From JALEGB01 sp038530925 (lineage in GTDB: Bacteria > Pseudomonadota > Alphaproteobacteria > Rhodobacterales > Rhodobacteraceae): 34,557 bases of DNA. This document shows, piece by piece, positions 21,817 to 31,275 of this stretch (positions are counted from its first letter, which is position 1; each line of letters begins with the position of its first letter). The notes beneath the pieces were generated by a model. The model made no database searches. It saw only the letters and a list, made by a program, of their open reading frames with translations, and was not told the DNA's origin. The translations under genes were made by a program, and so were the position numbers. The stretch is taken from NCBI GenBank assembly GCA_038530925.1, contig JBCBCG010000012.1:1-34557 (forward strand), written 5' to 3'.

Positions 21817-23658
21817 ATGACCAGAATGCTTAAGGGACGAACGCTGGGAACCGGGTTGACCGCCGCGCTACTGATGAGCGGCTCGCAGTTCGCCTATGCG
21901 GGCGAGTACAAACTCGGCGAGAACCTGACGGCGAACACCTCCGTCACGCTAAAGGCCGGCGTCTCCTTCCGGACCGATGACCGCAACAACCGCAACATCA
22001 CTGGACCAAACGCCGCGCGCGTCGGGTCTACGGGCGGCGGCACCGCGCTCTCCTCCACAAATGATGACGGCAATGCGAACTTTGATCGCGGCGACATCGT
22101 CAGCGCGCCTTTGACGGCCCTCGCGGAAGTCGATTTCAATTACAAGGGCGATTACGGCCTCTTCCTGCGCGGCAAAGCGGTGACCGATCTGGCCCTTGAG
22201 TTTGGAGACGTTGAACATGGGCACGGCCCGAATGGGTATAAGAAAGGGGAGCTTGACGACAGCGACTTCGCCAATCTAGCGCAATTCTCCAACGTCGCGC
22301 TGCTCGACGCCTTCGTATACGGCGATTTCGAGTTAAGCGATGATGTATTGATGAACGTCCGGCTTGGCCGACAGGTGGTCAGCTGGGGCGAGAGCGCGCT
22401 GATCCAAGGGGGCATCAACTCGATCAACCCAATCGATGTCAGCGCCTTCCGTCGCCCGGGTGTCGACCTTAAGGAGGGTCTTCTGCCTGTCGGCATGGCT
22501 TACGTAAATGTCGGCGCCGGTGATTTCAGCGCCGAAGCATTTCTTCAGTTTGAGCATCAACAAACGGTTCTGGACGGTTGCGGCACGTTCTTTTCAACAT
22601 CTGATATTGTCGCGGAGGGATGCGAGTTCTTGACGCTAGGCACAAGCGCATCGGACGACCTTCTCTTCGCGGGCGGCGGGTTTGTAGACCGTGGACCCGA
22701 CGTAGAGCCAGATGATTACGGAGTCGAACAAGGCGGCGTTGCTCTGCGATACTATTCTCCAGGGCTCGACACCGAATTCGGAGCCTTCTGGCATCGCACC
22801 CATTCGAATTCTCCCAACGTTGGATTCTACGCAGGGCAGATCTCGCCTGCCGATTTGGGAGGGTTTAACCCTGCCGCCACCGCATTAGTGGCCAATGGAG
22901 CAAGCCAAGCTCTGTCGGACGGAGGGCTCACTGCCGGTCCCGTCGTTGCGTCGCGGTACGCAGAACAAATCGTTGAGGATATCGATTTATTCGGATTGAG
23001 CGCTGCAACGAACATCGCAGGTCTTTCCGTAGCTGGCGAGGTTAGTTATCGGCCGAATCAGCCGGTCCAGATAAACGGAAACCAGCTGACACTTGCTGCG
23101 ATTACTGGTGGTCAAGACCCGGGAAACCCGGTCAATCCGCTGTTCTTTGGGAAAAATCCGGGTGAATTCGTTGAGGGTTTCTCCGAAGCGAAGCAGATAA
23201 AAGGCCAGATCAACGTCGTTGGATTTTTCGACCGTGTGTTGGGCGCATCTCGCTGGACCGTGCTGGGCGAAGTTGGATTCGAGCATCTCGACATCGATGA
23301 CCGCGCGCCCGGCCTCAAGTACGGTCGCAGCACCGATTATGGCGATCCCCGCAGCACGGGCGATGGCGGGTTGATCACGGACTTTTCCTGGGGCTATCGT
23401 ATGCGGGCGTCAGGAGCGTATCCGGATGTGTATGGCGGTGTGAATGTGGAGCCGAGCATCACGTTCTCACATGATGTTGAAGGAACCTCGTCCGACGGTC
23501 AGTTCAACGACAACCGTAAGGGTATCGGCCTCGGGCTCGGCTTCGATTATCTCTCGACATACGAGCTGGATTTCAATTACACCAACTTCTTCGACGGGAA
23601 GTACAACGTCCTGGACGACCGAGACTTCTTCAGTGTGACCGCGCAGGTGAAGTTCTAA
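21817..23658 (+). CDS. DUF1302 family outer-membrane protein
   Basis: A 613-residue exported protein. Residues about 1-28 are a signal peptide (TAALLMSGSQFAYAGEYK). The mature protein has alternating patterns and many glycines and aromatics, and ends in FFSVTAQVKF, with a terminal phenylalanine as in outer-membrane barrels. LNMVRLGRQVVSWGES-like wording is seen as NVRLGRQVVSWGESALIQGGINS, characteristic of DUF1302. The family is thought to form a channel or receptor for hydrophobic substrates but has no settled function. A second ATG nine bases later has a better-spaced GAGG. It forms an operon with the DUF1329 gene 67 bases downstream. Codon use from about 22250 to 23240 is visibly less GC-rich than in the ends of the gene. 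Confidence 0.85.
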   Translation: MTRMLKGRTLGTGLTAALLMSGSQFAYAGEYKLGENLTANTSVTLKAGVSFRTDDRNNRNITGPNAARVGSTGGGTALSSTNDDGNANFDRGDIVSAPLTALAEVDFNYKGDYGLFLRGKAVTDLALEFGDVEHGHGPNGYKKGELDDSDFANLAQFSNVALLDAFVYGDFELSDDVLMNVRLGRQVVSWGESALIQGGINSINPIDVSAFRRPGVDLKEGLLPVGMAYVNVGAGDFSAEAFLQFEHQQTVLDGCGTFFSTSDIVAEGCEFLTLGTSASDDLLFAGGGFVDRGPDVEPDDYGVEQGGVALRYYSPGLDTEFGAFWHRTHSNSPNVGFYAGQISPADLGGFNPAATALVANGASQALSDGGLTAGPVVASRYAEQIVEDIDLFGLSAATNIAGLSVAGEVSYRPNQPVQINGNQLTLAAITGGQDPGNPVNPLFFGKNPGEFVEGFSEAKQIKGQINVVGFFDRVLGASRWTVLGEVGFEHLDIDDRAPGLKYGRSTDYGDPRSTGDGGLITDFSWGYRMRASGAYPDVYGGVNVEPSITFSHDVEGTSSDGQFNDNRKGIGLGLGFDYLSTYELDFNYTNFFDGKYNVLDDRDFFSVTAQVKF

Positions 23659-23725
23659 GCGAGAGAGCGAACAGTCTCGCAGGAACACGACCGCAGCGCA
23701 GAAAAGGACTCTAGGGAGGAACAGA

Positions 23726-25039
23726 ATGCGGTTCTTGAACGGCCTCGCGGCCGGAGCGACGGCGTTGGCGCTGTCGCTCGCCGCGGGCGGCGTGGCGCAC
23801 GCCAATTTGCCTTGGGGCGCGGAGCAGGGCGGCAACGCCGACGGCTCGATCCCAGCCTGGACGGGCCCCGGCGGCATCACCACGATCAACGGCGTTTCGA
23901 TTGTCGATCCGTTTCCGGGCGACCAGCCGATCTTGGTGATCGACCAATCGAACGTGTCGCAGTATCGCGATAATCTGACCGCCGGGCAGATCGCGATGCT
24001 CGAGAAGCACGCGAGCTACAAGATCCCGGTCTATCAGACGCGCCGGATCTTCGACCTGCCGAGCGATTTCAAAAGCTTCATCGGCGCTGAGGCTGGGCGG
24101 ATCAGCCTGGCGGGCGACACGGGTTTGAAAGGCCTCGACCGCTCGCCGGTGCCGTTCCCGGCGCCGCAGAACGGATTGCAGGCGATCTGGAACCACATCA
24201 CGCGCTATCGCGCGGGCAAGATTACGCGGAATTACTGGCAGGTGCCGGTGCAGGCGAACGGGAACTACACCGCGCAGAGCCTGACCGACCGCATCATCTT
24301 CCGGGCGGCGCTGGACACCAGCGATCCGGAAAACGAGAACATGCTGATCAAGTTCCTGCAGGTGTTCAACGCGCCGGCGCAGGTTCAAGGCAACGTTCTG
24401 TTGGTGCACGAGTTCATCGACCAGGTGCGCCAGCCGCGCGCCGCGTGGCTCTACAACCCTGGTCAGCGCCGCGTGCGCCGCGCGCCGAACGTCGCTTATG
24501 ACGGCCCGGCGACCGGCGCGGAAGGCCTGCGCACTTTCGACGACTTCGACATGTATAACGGCTCGCCGAACAAATATACGTGGAAGCTCCTCGGCAAGCG
24601 CGAAATGTTCACCCCGGCGAACGGCTTCCGCTATGCGACCGCTTCAGGCGTCGACCAAGTGCTCGGTCCCAAGCACATGAACCCTGATCTGGCGCGGTAC
24701 GAAAAGCGCCGTGTCTGGGTGGTCGAAGCCAATTTGAAGCCGAGCGAGCGGCACATCTATTCGCGCCGCGTTTTCTATCTTGATGAAGATGGATGGGTGA
24801 TCGCGCTGGCGGACCAGTATGATGATCGTGGCCAGCTCTGGCGCCATAAAGAGCTTCACAGCGCCTTCTTCTCCACCACGAAGTCGCAGTTCAACACCGC
24901 TGAAGCGATTTACGATTTGCGGACCGGCCGGTATCTCATGCTCAGCAACGCGGCGGGCTTCGACCTGCAGCTCGATCTGAATGCGGATATCTCGGAGGCG
25001 CAATTCACGCCGAGCGCTCTGCGCCGGGCCGGCCGGTGA
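23726..25039 (+). CDS. DUF1329 family exported protein
   Basis: A 437-residue protein with signal peptide (about 1-25, ALALSLAAGGVAHAN) and then the DUF1329 start LPWGAEQGGNADGSIPAWTGPGG. Later landmarks are FRAALDTSDPENENMLIKFLQVFNAP (in part), AWLYNPGQRRVRRAPNVAYD, FDMYNGSPNKYTWKLLGKREM, VWVVEANLKPSERHIYSRRVFYLDED and LSNAAGFDLQLDLN. The fold is thought to be LolA/LolB-like, suited to shielding a lipid in the periplasm. It is paired with DUF1302 as in many proteobacteria and has AGGGAGGA upstream of its ATG. A strong terminator follows at 25100. Its molecular function is unproven. Confidence 0.9.
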   Translation: MRFLNGLAAGATALALSLAAGGVAHANLPWGAEQGGNADGSIPAWTGPGGITTINGVSIVDPFPGDQPILVIDQSNVSQYRDNLTAGQIAMLEKHASYKIPVYQTRRIFDLPSDFKSFIGAEAGRISLAGDTGLKGLDRSPVPFPAPQNGLQAIWNHITRYRAGKITRNYWQVPVQANGNYTAQSLTDRIIFRAALDTSDPENENMLIKFLQVFNAPAQVQGNVLLVHEFIDQVRQPRAAWLYNPGQRRVRRAPNVAYDGPATGAEGLRTFDDFDMYNGSPNKYTWKLLGKREMFTPANGFRYATASGVDQVLGPKHMNPDLARYEKRRVWVVEANLKPSERHIYSRRVFYLDEDGWVIALADQYDDRGQLWRHKELHSAFFSTTKSQFNTAEAIYDLRTGRYLMLSNAAGFDLQLDLNADISEAQFTPSALRRAGR

Positions 25040-25099
25040 GCCGCGGTCGAGACCGGCGGCGAGCGGCGATGTTCGCCCGCACGGCCTCCTAAACTGAGT

Positions 25100-25137
25100 G
25101 TCGCCGCCGAGCTTTGCTTCGGCGGCGACTTTCGTTT
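25100..25137 (+). terminator. Intrinsic terminator after the DUF1302-DUF1329 pair
   Basis: An 11-base stem GTCGCCGCCGA (25100-25110) with TCGGCGGCGAC (25119-25129), loop of eight, is followed by TTTCGTTT. It closes the two-gene unit 60 bases after the DUF1329 stop. The remaining bases to 25335 show no recognisable gene. Confidence 0.75.
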
Positions 25138-25335
25138 CAGGGCGAGGCGAGGCGCCGTAACGGCAGCTTGGACCCATGGTTGTTCTGGACCAGCCTGCTT
25201 GGACGAAGCTCATACGGCCGCAAGGCGCTCTGACTTAGAATGAAGAGGCGAAACGGCGTCCGCCGGGTCGGAACGCCATTCTCGCCACTGGTGGCCGCGA
25301 AGCCGAGCATCGCTTGGCCCCAGCGGCGGCGATAG

Positions 25336-26688
25336 ATGAAGTGGAATGGGCGCATGGGACGATCCCTCCCCTCGCAATTCGGCGGCGCGGCGCGCCTCCT
25401 GACACCGTCGATCAAACGCTGCGCGCGCGCGGCGCCCCAAAGGATCGCACACGCGACTTCGCTCCAGAGAGCCGCTCACGCGACTTGGCTCCGGCGTGTC
25501 GCTCACGCGACGTGGCTCCGGCGTGTCGCTCACGCGACGTGCGCCGCAGCCGCGCTGCTGACGCTGGGTCTTGCGACCGGCCCGGCGGCCTTGGCGACGT
25601 CGCCGCCCAACACCGCGATCGACCGGCTCGACGCGCCGGCGCGTCAACTCGGCGCCCCTGAGGCGGCGCTGTTTCACAACATCACGCAGCTCGGCGATCG
25701 GTTGATCACGGTGGGCGCGCGCGGCGTGATCGTCATCTCGGACGATGGCGGCGTGAGCTGGCGTCAGGCGCCGAGCCCAGTGTCGGTCGCGCTCACCAGC
25801 GTCGCCGCACGCGCCGATGGGCTCGCCATCGCGGTCGGCCACGACGCGGCGATCCTGCGGAGCGAAGATGCGGGCGACAGCTGGACGCGCGTCGCTGACG
25901 GAAGGACCCTGCTGCCCCTGGTGATCGAAGCCGCCGAAGCGCGGTTCAAGGTCGCGGAGCAAGCGCTCGCCGCGGCCAGCGAGGCGGAGCGCGGCGATCT
26001 GCAATTCGCGCTCGAGGATGAAGAGTTCCGCCTCGAGACGGCTCAGACCAGCATGGAGTATGGGCCGTCTTGGCCGCTGCTCGATGTGCTCTTCGCCAGC
26101 AACGCGCCGGATGAGAGGCGCGTGCTCGCAATCGGCGGCTACGGCATAGCCTTTCTCTCCGAAGACGCTGGCGAGACTTGGAGCCTGATCAGCGACCGCT
26201 TCGACAATGTCGACGACTTCCATCTCAACGCCGGCATGGTGACGGATGACGGCGCCGTCATTCTCGGCTCGGAGGCGGGCGTTCTGTTCCGCGCCGAACC
26301 GGATCTCGCCAGCTTTGAGAAGATTGAGACCTTCGACGGCTTCTCATTCTTCGGGCTCGGTTACGTCGAGACGGACGCGGAGAAAAAGCTGATCGCGTAC
26401 GGGTTTGGCGACACCTATCACAGCTCCACCGATGACGGCCGCAGCTGGGAGTCGAAGAGACTGTCCGAAGCCTGGACATTCGTGGGCGATGTTCGCTTGC
26501 CGGACGGATCGCTCGGCGTGCTCGGCCTTGGCGGCGTGATGGTGGCGATCGGCTCGGAGGGCGAGATCGGCCGCTCGCGCCCGCTTGACGCCCGCGCGCC
26601 GATCGGCGCCGCCCTGCCCGCGCCCGCCTCCGACCGCGACATCGTCTTTGTGGGCGTCGACGGCGCCCGCCGCGTGACCCTGCCCTAG
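25336..26688 (+). CDS. YCF48/BNR-repeat exported protein
   Basis: Up to 450 residues. Four Asp-box (BNR) motifs mark a beta-propeller: SDDGGVSW, SEDAGDSW, SEDAGETW and STDDGRSW, as in YCF48/HCF136-type proteins. A hydrophobic segment at about 69-87 (AAAALLTLGLATGPAALA) is the signal peptide or anchor. The start is uncertain: ATG at 25336 or 25354, neither with a good ribosome-binding site, gives an unusual ~65-residue N-terminal extension that contains four 27-base repeats. A charged helical insertion lies around residues 196-235 (EAAEARFKVAEQALAAASEAERG). It sits 77 bases before the MMPL transporter gene and probably acts with it as an outer-face partner; the neighbourhood recurs with DUF1302/DUF1329 genes. 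Confidence 0.82.
   Translation: MKWNGRMGRSLPSQFGGAARLLTPSIKRCARAAPQRIAHATSLQRAAHATWLRRVAHATWLRRVAHATCAAAALLTLGLATGPAALATSPPNTAIDRLDAPARQLGAPEAALFHNITQLGDRLITVGARGVIVISDDGGVSWRQAPSPVSVALTSVAARADGLAIAVGHDAAILRSEDAGDSWTRVADGRTLLPLVIEAAEARFKVAEQALAAASEAERGDLQFALEDEEFRLETAQTSMEYGPSWPLLDVLFASNAPDERRVLAIGGYGIAFLSEDAGETWSLISDRFDNVDDFHLNAGMVTDDGAVILGSEAGVLFRAEPDLASFEKIETFDGFSFFGLGYVETDAEKKLIAYGFGDTYHSSTDDGRSWESKRLSEAWTFVGDVRLPDGSLGVLGLGGVMVAIGSEGEIGRSRPLDARAPIGAALPAPASDRDIVFVGVDGARRVTLP
25441..25545 (+). repeat. 27-base tandem repeat, about four copies, in the YCF48-like gene
   Basis: Units at 25441-25467, 25468-25494, 25495-25521 and 25522-25545 (partial) encode RIAHATSLQ, RAAHATWLR, RVAHATWLR and RVAHATC. 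The last copies are nearly identical in DNA, so the expansion looks recent. It keeps the reading frame and lies just before the signal-peptide core. Confidence 0.85.
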
Positions 26689-26765
26689 CCCTGGCCCGAA
26701 CCCCAGCCCTGGCCCTGCAGCGCCCTGATCCGCCCCTTTTTCACCTTTGATCATAGAGCGAAACC

Positions 26766-29186
26766 ATGCCCGACGCCTCCAATAGCCAACCCGACAACGG
26801 CCAAGGGCGCGCGCCGCAACAAAAGGGCGGCTTGCTCGAACGCGTCATTTTCAATGCGCGCATGCTGGTGGTTCTGCTGTTTATCGCCGCGACCGGCGCG
26901 CTCGGCTATCAGATGACGAAACTCGAATCCAATGCGGCGTTCGAGAAAATGGTGCCGAGCCAGCATCCTTATATCGAGAACTTTCTCGAATATCGCGATG
27001 ATCTCGGCAATCTATCAAATGTCGTGCGCGTCATCGTCGTGGCGAAGAACGGCGATATTCTGAACGCGGAGTATCTCGATACTCTGAAACAGGTATCTGA
27101 CGACGTTTTCTACCTTCCGGGCGTCGATCGTGGCAATATGAAGTCGCTCTGGACGCCGAATATGCGCTGGCTTGCGGTGACGAAGGACGGGTTTGAAGGC
27201 GATCTCGTCATCTCCGACAGCTATGACGGCTCGCCTGAGAGCCTTGAGGAAGTGCGGCGCAACATTCTGCGGTCGGGCGAGATTGGGCGGCATGTCGGCA
27301 ACGATTTTCGCTCGACAGTGATCACCGCGCCGTTGGCGGACATTAATCCAGAAACTGGTCAGCCTCTCGATTATGGCGCGCTGAGCCGTCTTCTTGAGGA
27401 GGAAATTCGCGACAAATATTCGAGTGATGAGATCGAGATCCGCATCGTCGGCTTCGCCAAGCTGGTCGGAGATCTGATCGACGGCATCATTCTGATCGCG
27501 TTCTTCTTCGTCGCGGCGGTCGCCATTATGGGCGTATTGCTGTTCCTTTACCTACGCTGTTTGCGCTCGACCATGCTGGCGATCCTTTGTTCGGCGATCG
27601 CGGTGGTCTGGCAGCTCGGACTTTTGACGACGCTCGGCTATGGGCTCGATCCCTATTCGGTGCTTGTGCCGTTCCTGATCTTCGCCATCGGCGCGAGCCA
27701 TGCGATCCAGATCATCAACGCAACGATGCTCCAAGCATCGGACGGTCATCCGAAATACTGGGCGGCGCGGCGCGCCTTCCGAGCGCTCGTGGCGCCGGGC
27801 GCGACGGCGCTGATCTCGGACTCGATCGGCTTCCTTACGCTCATCGTCATTCCCATCGCGGTGATCGGCGAGCTCGCGGTGGCGGCGGGCCTCGGCGTGG
27901 CGATGGTGTTTCTGACGAACCTGATCCTTCTGCCGGTGCTGCTTTCTTACAGCGGCGTCAGCCGCAAGGCGGCGGAGCGGGCCGCGGCGGCGCGGGTGGA
28001 GCGGCCGGCGCTGGTCTGGCGCTTTTTCGCGAGCTTCAGCAAGCCGCTGCCCGCGGCCTGCGCCATTCTGATCGCGATCGGGCTCGCCGGCGTCGGCGTT
28101 TGGAAGAGCGCGGACCTTCAGATCGGCGATCTCGACAAAGGCGCGCCCGAGCTGCATCCGGACAGCCGCTACAATCTCGACGTCGCGTATCTCACAGCGA
28201 ATTACTCGACCAGCACGGACGTCATGGTGATCATGGCGACCACGGATCCAGGCGGCTGCGCGCGTTATCCCAATCTGCAGATGATGGACACGCTGCAGGC
28301 GAAACTCGAGAACCTGCCCGTCGTCCAGAACACCTTCTCCATCGCCAGCATCGCCAAGCTAGGCTGGCAGGGCACGACCGAAGGCAATCTGCGCTGGCGG
28401 GCGATCAGCCGGAACCAGCTGGTCGCGAACAACACGGTGCGCCGCGCGCCGCCGGGCGTGATCAACCATGATTGCTCCATGGCGAGCATCATCGTGTTCC
28501 TGACCGATCACAAAGCGACGACGCTGATCGAAGTTACGGATGCGGTGAACCAGTTCTCGGCGGAGAACGATCTTGGCGTGATGGAGTTGCTGCTGGCCGC
28601 GGGCAATTCGGGGATCGAGGCGGCGACCAATGAGGTGATCTCGGAGGCGCAGTATCAGATCCTGGCGTTGGTTTACGGAGTGGTGGCGTTCCTGATCCTG
28701 ATCACCTTCCGCTCGCTGACCGCGCTGGTGGTGATCTTGACGCCGCTGGCGCTGACCTCGGTGCTCGGCCAAGCGCTGATGGCCTCGCTCGGCATGGGCG
28801 TGAAAGTGGCGACGCTGCCGGTGATCGCGCTCGGCGTCGGCATCGGCGTCGATTACGGCATCTATATCTACGACCGGCTGAAGACTTATCTCGACGAAGG
28901 CTATGATCTGAACGACGCCTATTTGAATACTGTGCGGACCACCGGCGCGGCGGTGGCCTTCACCGGCGTAGCGCTGGCCGTCGGGGTGGCGACCTGGATC
29001 TTGGCGCCGACGAAGTTCCAGGCGGATATGGGTCTGATGCTCACCTTCATGTTCCTCTGGAACATGCTCGGCGCCATGACGCTGCTGCCGGCGCTGATGC
29101 GCCTGCTGGGCGCGGGCCGGCGGTCTAAAGGCGGACGCGCGGAGACCGCGCCGGAGGCGGCGCAGGTTCAGGCGGCGGCGAGCTAA
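26766..29186 (+). CDS. RND/MMPL-family transporter
   Basis: An 806-residue membrane protein with the two-fold RND layout: one helix (about 33-50), a large periplasmic domain (about 50-235), a bundle of five or six helices (about 237-400), a helix near 425-440, a second periplasmic domain (about 445-625) and a second bundle (about 630-785). The intramembrane stretches VLVPFLIFAIGASHAIQIIN and LPVIALGVGIGVDYGIYIYD are typical of MMPL/HpnN-type transporters that move lipids. The N-terminus is short and hydrophilic. It follows the YCF48-like gene and precedes fatty-acid genes, which suggests a lipid or acyl-ester substrate. The protein has no obvious membrane-fusion partner gene nearby. Confidence 0.9.
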   Translation: MPDASNSQPDNGQGRAPQQKGGLLERVIFNARMLVVLLFIAATGALGYQMTKLESNAAFEKMVPSQHPYIENFLEYRDDLGNLSNVVRVIVVAKNGDILNAEYLDTLKQVSDDVFYLPGVDRGNMKSLWTPNMRWLAVTKDGFEGDLVISDSYDGSPESLEEVRRNILRSGEIGRHVGNDFRSTVITAPLADINPETGQPLDYGALSRLLEEEIRDKYSSDEIEIRIVGFAKLVGDLIDGIILIAFFFVAAVAIMGVLLFLYLRCLRSTMLAILCSAIAVVWQLGLLTTLGYGLDPYSVLVPFLIFAIGASHAIQIINATMLQASDGHPKYWAARRAFRALVAPGATALISDSIGFLTLIVIPIAVIGELAVAAGLGVAMVFLTNLILLPVLLSYSGVSRKAAERAAAARVERPALVWRFFASFSKPLPAACAILIAIGLAGVGVWKSADLQIGDLDKGAPELHPDSRYNLDVAYLTANYSTSTDVMVIMATTDPGGCARYPNLQMMDTLQAKLENLPVVQNTFSIASIAKLGWQGTTEGNLRWRAISRNQLVANNTVRRAPPGVINHDCSMASIIVFLTDHKATTLIEVTDAVNQFSAENDLGVMELLLAAGNSGIEAATNEVISEAQYQILALVYGVVAFLILITFRSLTALVVILTPLALTSVLGQALMASLGMGVKVATLPVIALGVGIGVDYGIYIYDRLKTYLDEGYDLNDAYLNTVRTTGAAVAFTGVALAVGVATWILAPTKFQADMGLMLTFMFLWNMLGAMTLLPALMRLLGAGRRSKGGRAETAPEAAQVQAAAS

Positions 29187-29982
29187 GCGGCGCGCTGCGC
29201 GCGCGGCCTCATGGGGCGAAGACTCTGCTCCAGACGCTGGCGGGCGGCGCGGCGCGCCGGCGATATAGTTGGCCGCTTGTCCGAGTGATCGGCGCCGGCC
29301 TCACAATGGCGTCGCCACGAGGTCGACGGCGTTATGGCCAGCCATGACCGGCTCGCGTCGCTTGCGCTATCGCGGGTCTCTGGCTTGGGACCGCTATCGG
29401 CTCGTCCGCCTTACGCGCATGTGCCCGGCTTACCGGCGGGTCGAGACGCCGCTTCGTGTCGTCGCCCGCATCGCCGACCAGCGCCGAAAAGGCGTCGATC
29501 CAGAAAAAACCATCCCGTCGCCTCAGCTTCGATGATCTCGTTGAAATAGCCTCTCGCCCAGAGCGTCTCGCTCGCGTCGCGCAGATGGCCCGGGCGGCTG
29601 CGACGCGGAAAGGTCTCCCTCGGATGCGCAAGTTCCTCTGGAAGGATCCGGATCAAGTCGACCGACCGGTGGCGGCGCTGTGCAAGAGCACGATGCTGGT
29701 CCTGTCCGGCGTAAAGTCGGCGGGCCGGCGCGCTTGCGAACAGATTTCGATGCGCCCGCCGCCGCCTCGGAACGCCTGCCGGTCTGCGCGGTCCGCCTCT
29801 CATTGAAACGGTCGTCGAGGCGAAGCGGGGTCTCGAAAGACGGTCTTTGACCCAACGTCATGTCGTTTTGGCCGCGCTTTGGCGCATTTGGCCGTTGGGG
29901 TGCGGCCGAACGCCGCGTACCATACTCACCGGGAGGTCGCGCCGCGGAGACGAGCGCGCAGAACAATCGGGAGATGAGGGCG
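29187..29982. other. 796-base gap, mostly decayed DNA
   Basis: No intact gene is convincing here. Open frames on both strands are short, overlap each other and lack ribosome-binding sites. The minus strand of 29530-29755 resembles a broken transposase (separate entry). The promoter of the acyl-CoA dehydrogenase unit should lie in the last 150 bases, but no standard -35/-10 pair is visible. Confidence 0.5.
29530..29755 (-). pseudogene. Possible IS200/IS605 TnpA remnant
   Basis: On the minus strand one frame reads AHRNLFASAP, then after a gap DLIRILPEELAHPRETFPRR and ETLWARGYFNEI. IS200-type Y1 transposases have HVHLFVSAPP, then a ...FPHLR...  region and HLWARGYF in the same order. The HUH motif and the catalytic tyrosine region are not intact, and neither end is recognisable. 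The assignment rests on short matches recalled from the family. Confidence 0.33.
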
Positions 29983-31215
29983 ATGGATTTCGAACTGAGG
30001 CCGGAGATCGCCGCGCTCAAAAAACGCGTGCGCGCCTTCATCGACGAGAAGGTCGCGCCGGTCGAAGAAGCGCATCGCCGCGAGATCGCGCATGGGGAGG
30101 GCGACTGGCGCCGATGGTCGGTGCCGGCCGAGCTTGAGGCGCTGAAGGCGGAGGCCAAGGCCGAAGGGCTCTGGAACTTTTTCCTGTCCGATCCCGCGCT
30201 CGGCGCGGGTCTCTCCGTGCTCGATTACGCGCCGATCGCCGAGGAGACGGGCCGCTATTTCATGGCGCCGGAGGTCTTCAACTGCGCTGCGCCGGACACC
30301 GGGAATATGGAGGTGCTCTGGAAATATGGCTCGGTCGAACAGAAGGAGCGCTGGCTGAAGCCGCTGCTCACTGGCGAGATCCGCTCGGTGTTCGGCATGA
30401 CCGAGCCCGCCGTCGCCTCGAGCGACGCGACCAATATGGCGGCGACCGCGGTGCTGGATGGCGATGAAGTGGTGATCAACGGCCGCAAATGGTGGTCGAG
30501 CGGCATTGGCGATCCGCGCGCCAAGATCATGATCGTCATGGCGAAGACGCCCAGCGAAAGCGGCGGGCGGCATCAGCAGCATTCGATGGTGCTGGTTCCG
30601 ATCGAGACGAAAGGCGTGACTATCGAGCGGATGCTGCCGGTCTTCAATGATTACGACGCCTATCACGGCCATGGCCAAGTGCTGTTCGAGGATGTGCGCG
30701 TGCCGCTTTCGAACGTGATCGCCGGGCTTGGCCGCGGCTTCGAGATCGCGCAAGGGCGCCTTGGGCCGGGCCGCATCCATCACTGCATGCGCTGCATCGG
30801 CGCTGCGGAGCGGACGCTGGATCTGATGATCGACCGCGGGCTTGAGCGTGAAGCGTTCGGCGAGAAACTAATCGATCTCGGCGGCAATCGTCAGATGATC
30901 GCCGATGCGCGCTGCGCCATCGATCAAGCGCGGCTCCTGACGCTCTTCGCGGCCTGGAAGCTCGATCGCGGCGGCGCGAAAGGGGCGAAGATCGAGATCG
31001 CCGCGATCAAGGTGGTGGCTCCCGCGATGCTGCAGAAAATCGCCGACGACGCGATCCAGATGTTCGGCGGCGCCGGCGTGACGAGAGACGTTCCCTTGAC
31101 CGCGTTCTTCGCTCAAGGCCGTGTGCTGCGCCTCGCGGACGGGCCGGATGAAGTGCATAAGGAGACGATCGCCAAGCAGGAGATCGGGCGGCGTCAGATC
31201 GAGCGTCGCGCCTGA
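29983..31215 (+). CDS. Acyl-CoA dehydrogenase family protein
   Basis: A 410-residue flavoenzyme. The chosen ATG (MDFELRP) has GGGAG at 29969-29973, nine bases upstream; an ATG three codons earlier is too close. Landmarks are FGMTEPAVASSDATNM (FAD/substrate binding), NGRKWWSSGIGDPRAKIMIVM, VPLSNVIAGLGRGFEIAQGRLGPGRIHHCMRCIGAAE, REAFGEKL, MFGGAGVTRDVPL and the C-terminal ADGPDEVHKETIAKQE. The family introduces an alpha,beta double bond into acyl-CoA in beta-oxidation. The ADGPDEVH version is common in a subgroup acting on branched or long chains, but the substrate is not determined. It is the first gene of a unit with the histidine-phosphatase-like and acyl-CoA ligase genes. Confidence 0.92.
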   Translation: MDFELRPEIAALKKRVRAFIDEKVAPVEEAHRREIAHGEGDWRRWSVPAELEALKAEAKAEGLWNFFLSDPALGAGLSVLDYAPIAEETGRYFMAPEVFNCAAPDTGNMEVLWKYGSVEQKERWLKPLLTGEIRSVFGMTEPAVASSDATNMAATAVLDGDEVVINGRKWWSSGIGDPRAKIMIVMAKTPSESGGRHQQHSMVLVPIETKGVTIERMLPVFNDYDAYHGHGQVLFEDVRVPLSNVIAGLGRGFEIAQGRLGPGRIHHCMRCIGAAERTLDLMIDRGLEREAFGEKLIDLGGNRQMIADARCAIDQARLLTLFAAWKLDRGGAKGAKIEIAAIKVVAPAMLQKIADDAIQMFGGAGVTRDVPLTAFFAQGRVLRLADGPDEVHKETIAKQEIGRRQIERRA

Positions 31216-31275
31216 CGCCGCGCGCCGCTCCATGAAACGCCGCGCGCCGAGCCTTGAGAAGGAGAGCCCTGGCCC

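Noticed and set aside
25137..25415. Minus-strand 92-codon frame between the DUF1329 terminator and the YCF48-like gene
   Set aside because: No ribosome-binding site, no family recognised, and it runs antisense into the next gene; treated as a chance frame.
25210..26223. Long minus-strand frame with repeated RRVSDTPEP units
   Set aside because: It is the antisense shadow of the 27-base repeat and the YCF48-like gene; the plus strand has the Asp-box motifs and a signal segment.
26684..26740. CCCTGGCCC-like repeats between the YCF48-like and MMPL genes
   Set aside because: Short C-rich low-complexity sequence with no regular period; no structure or function supported.
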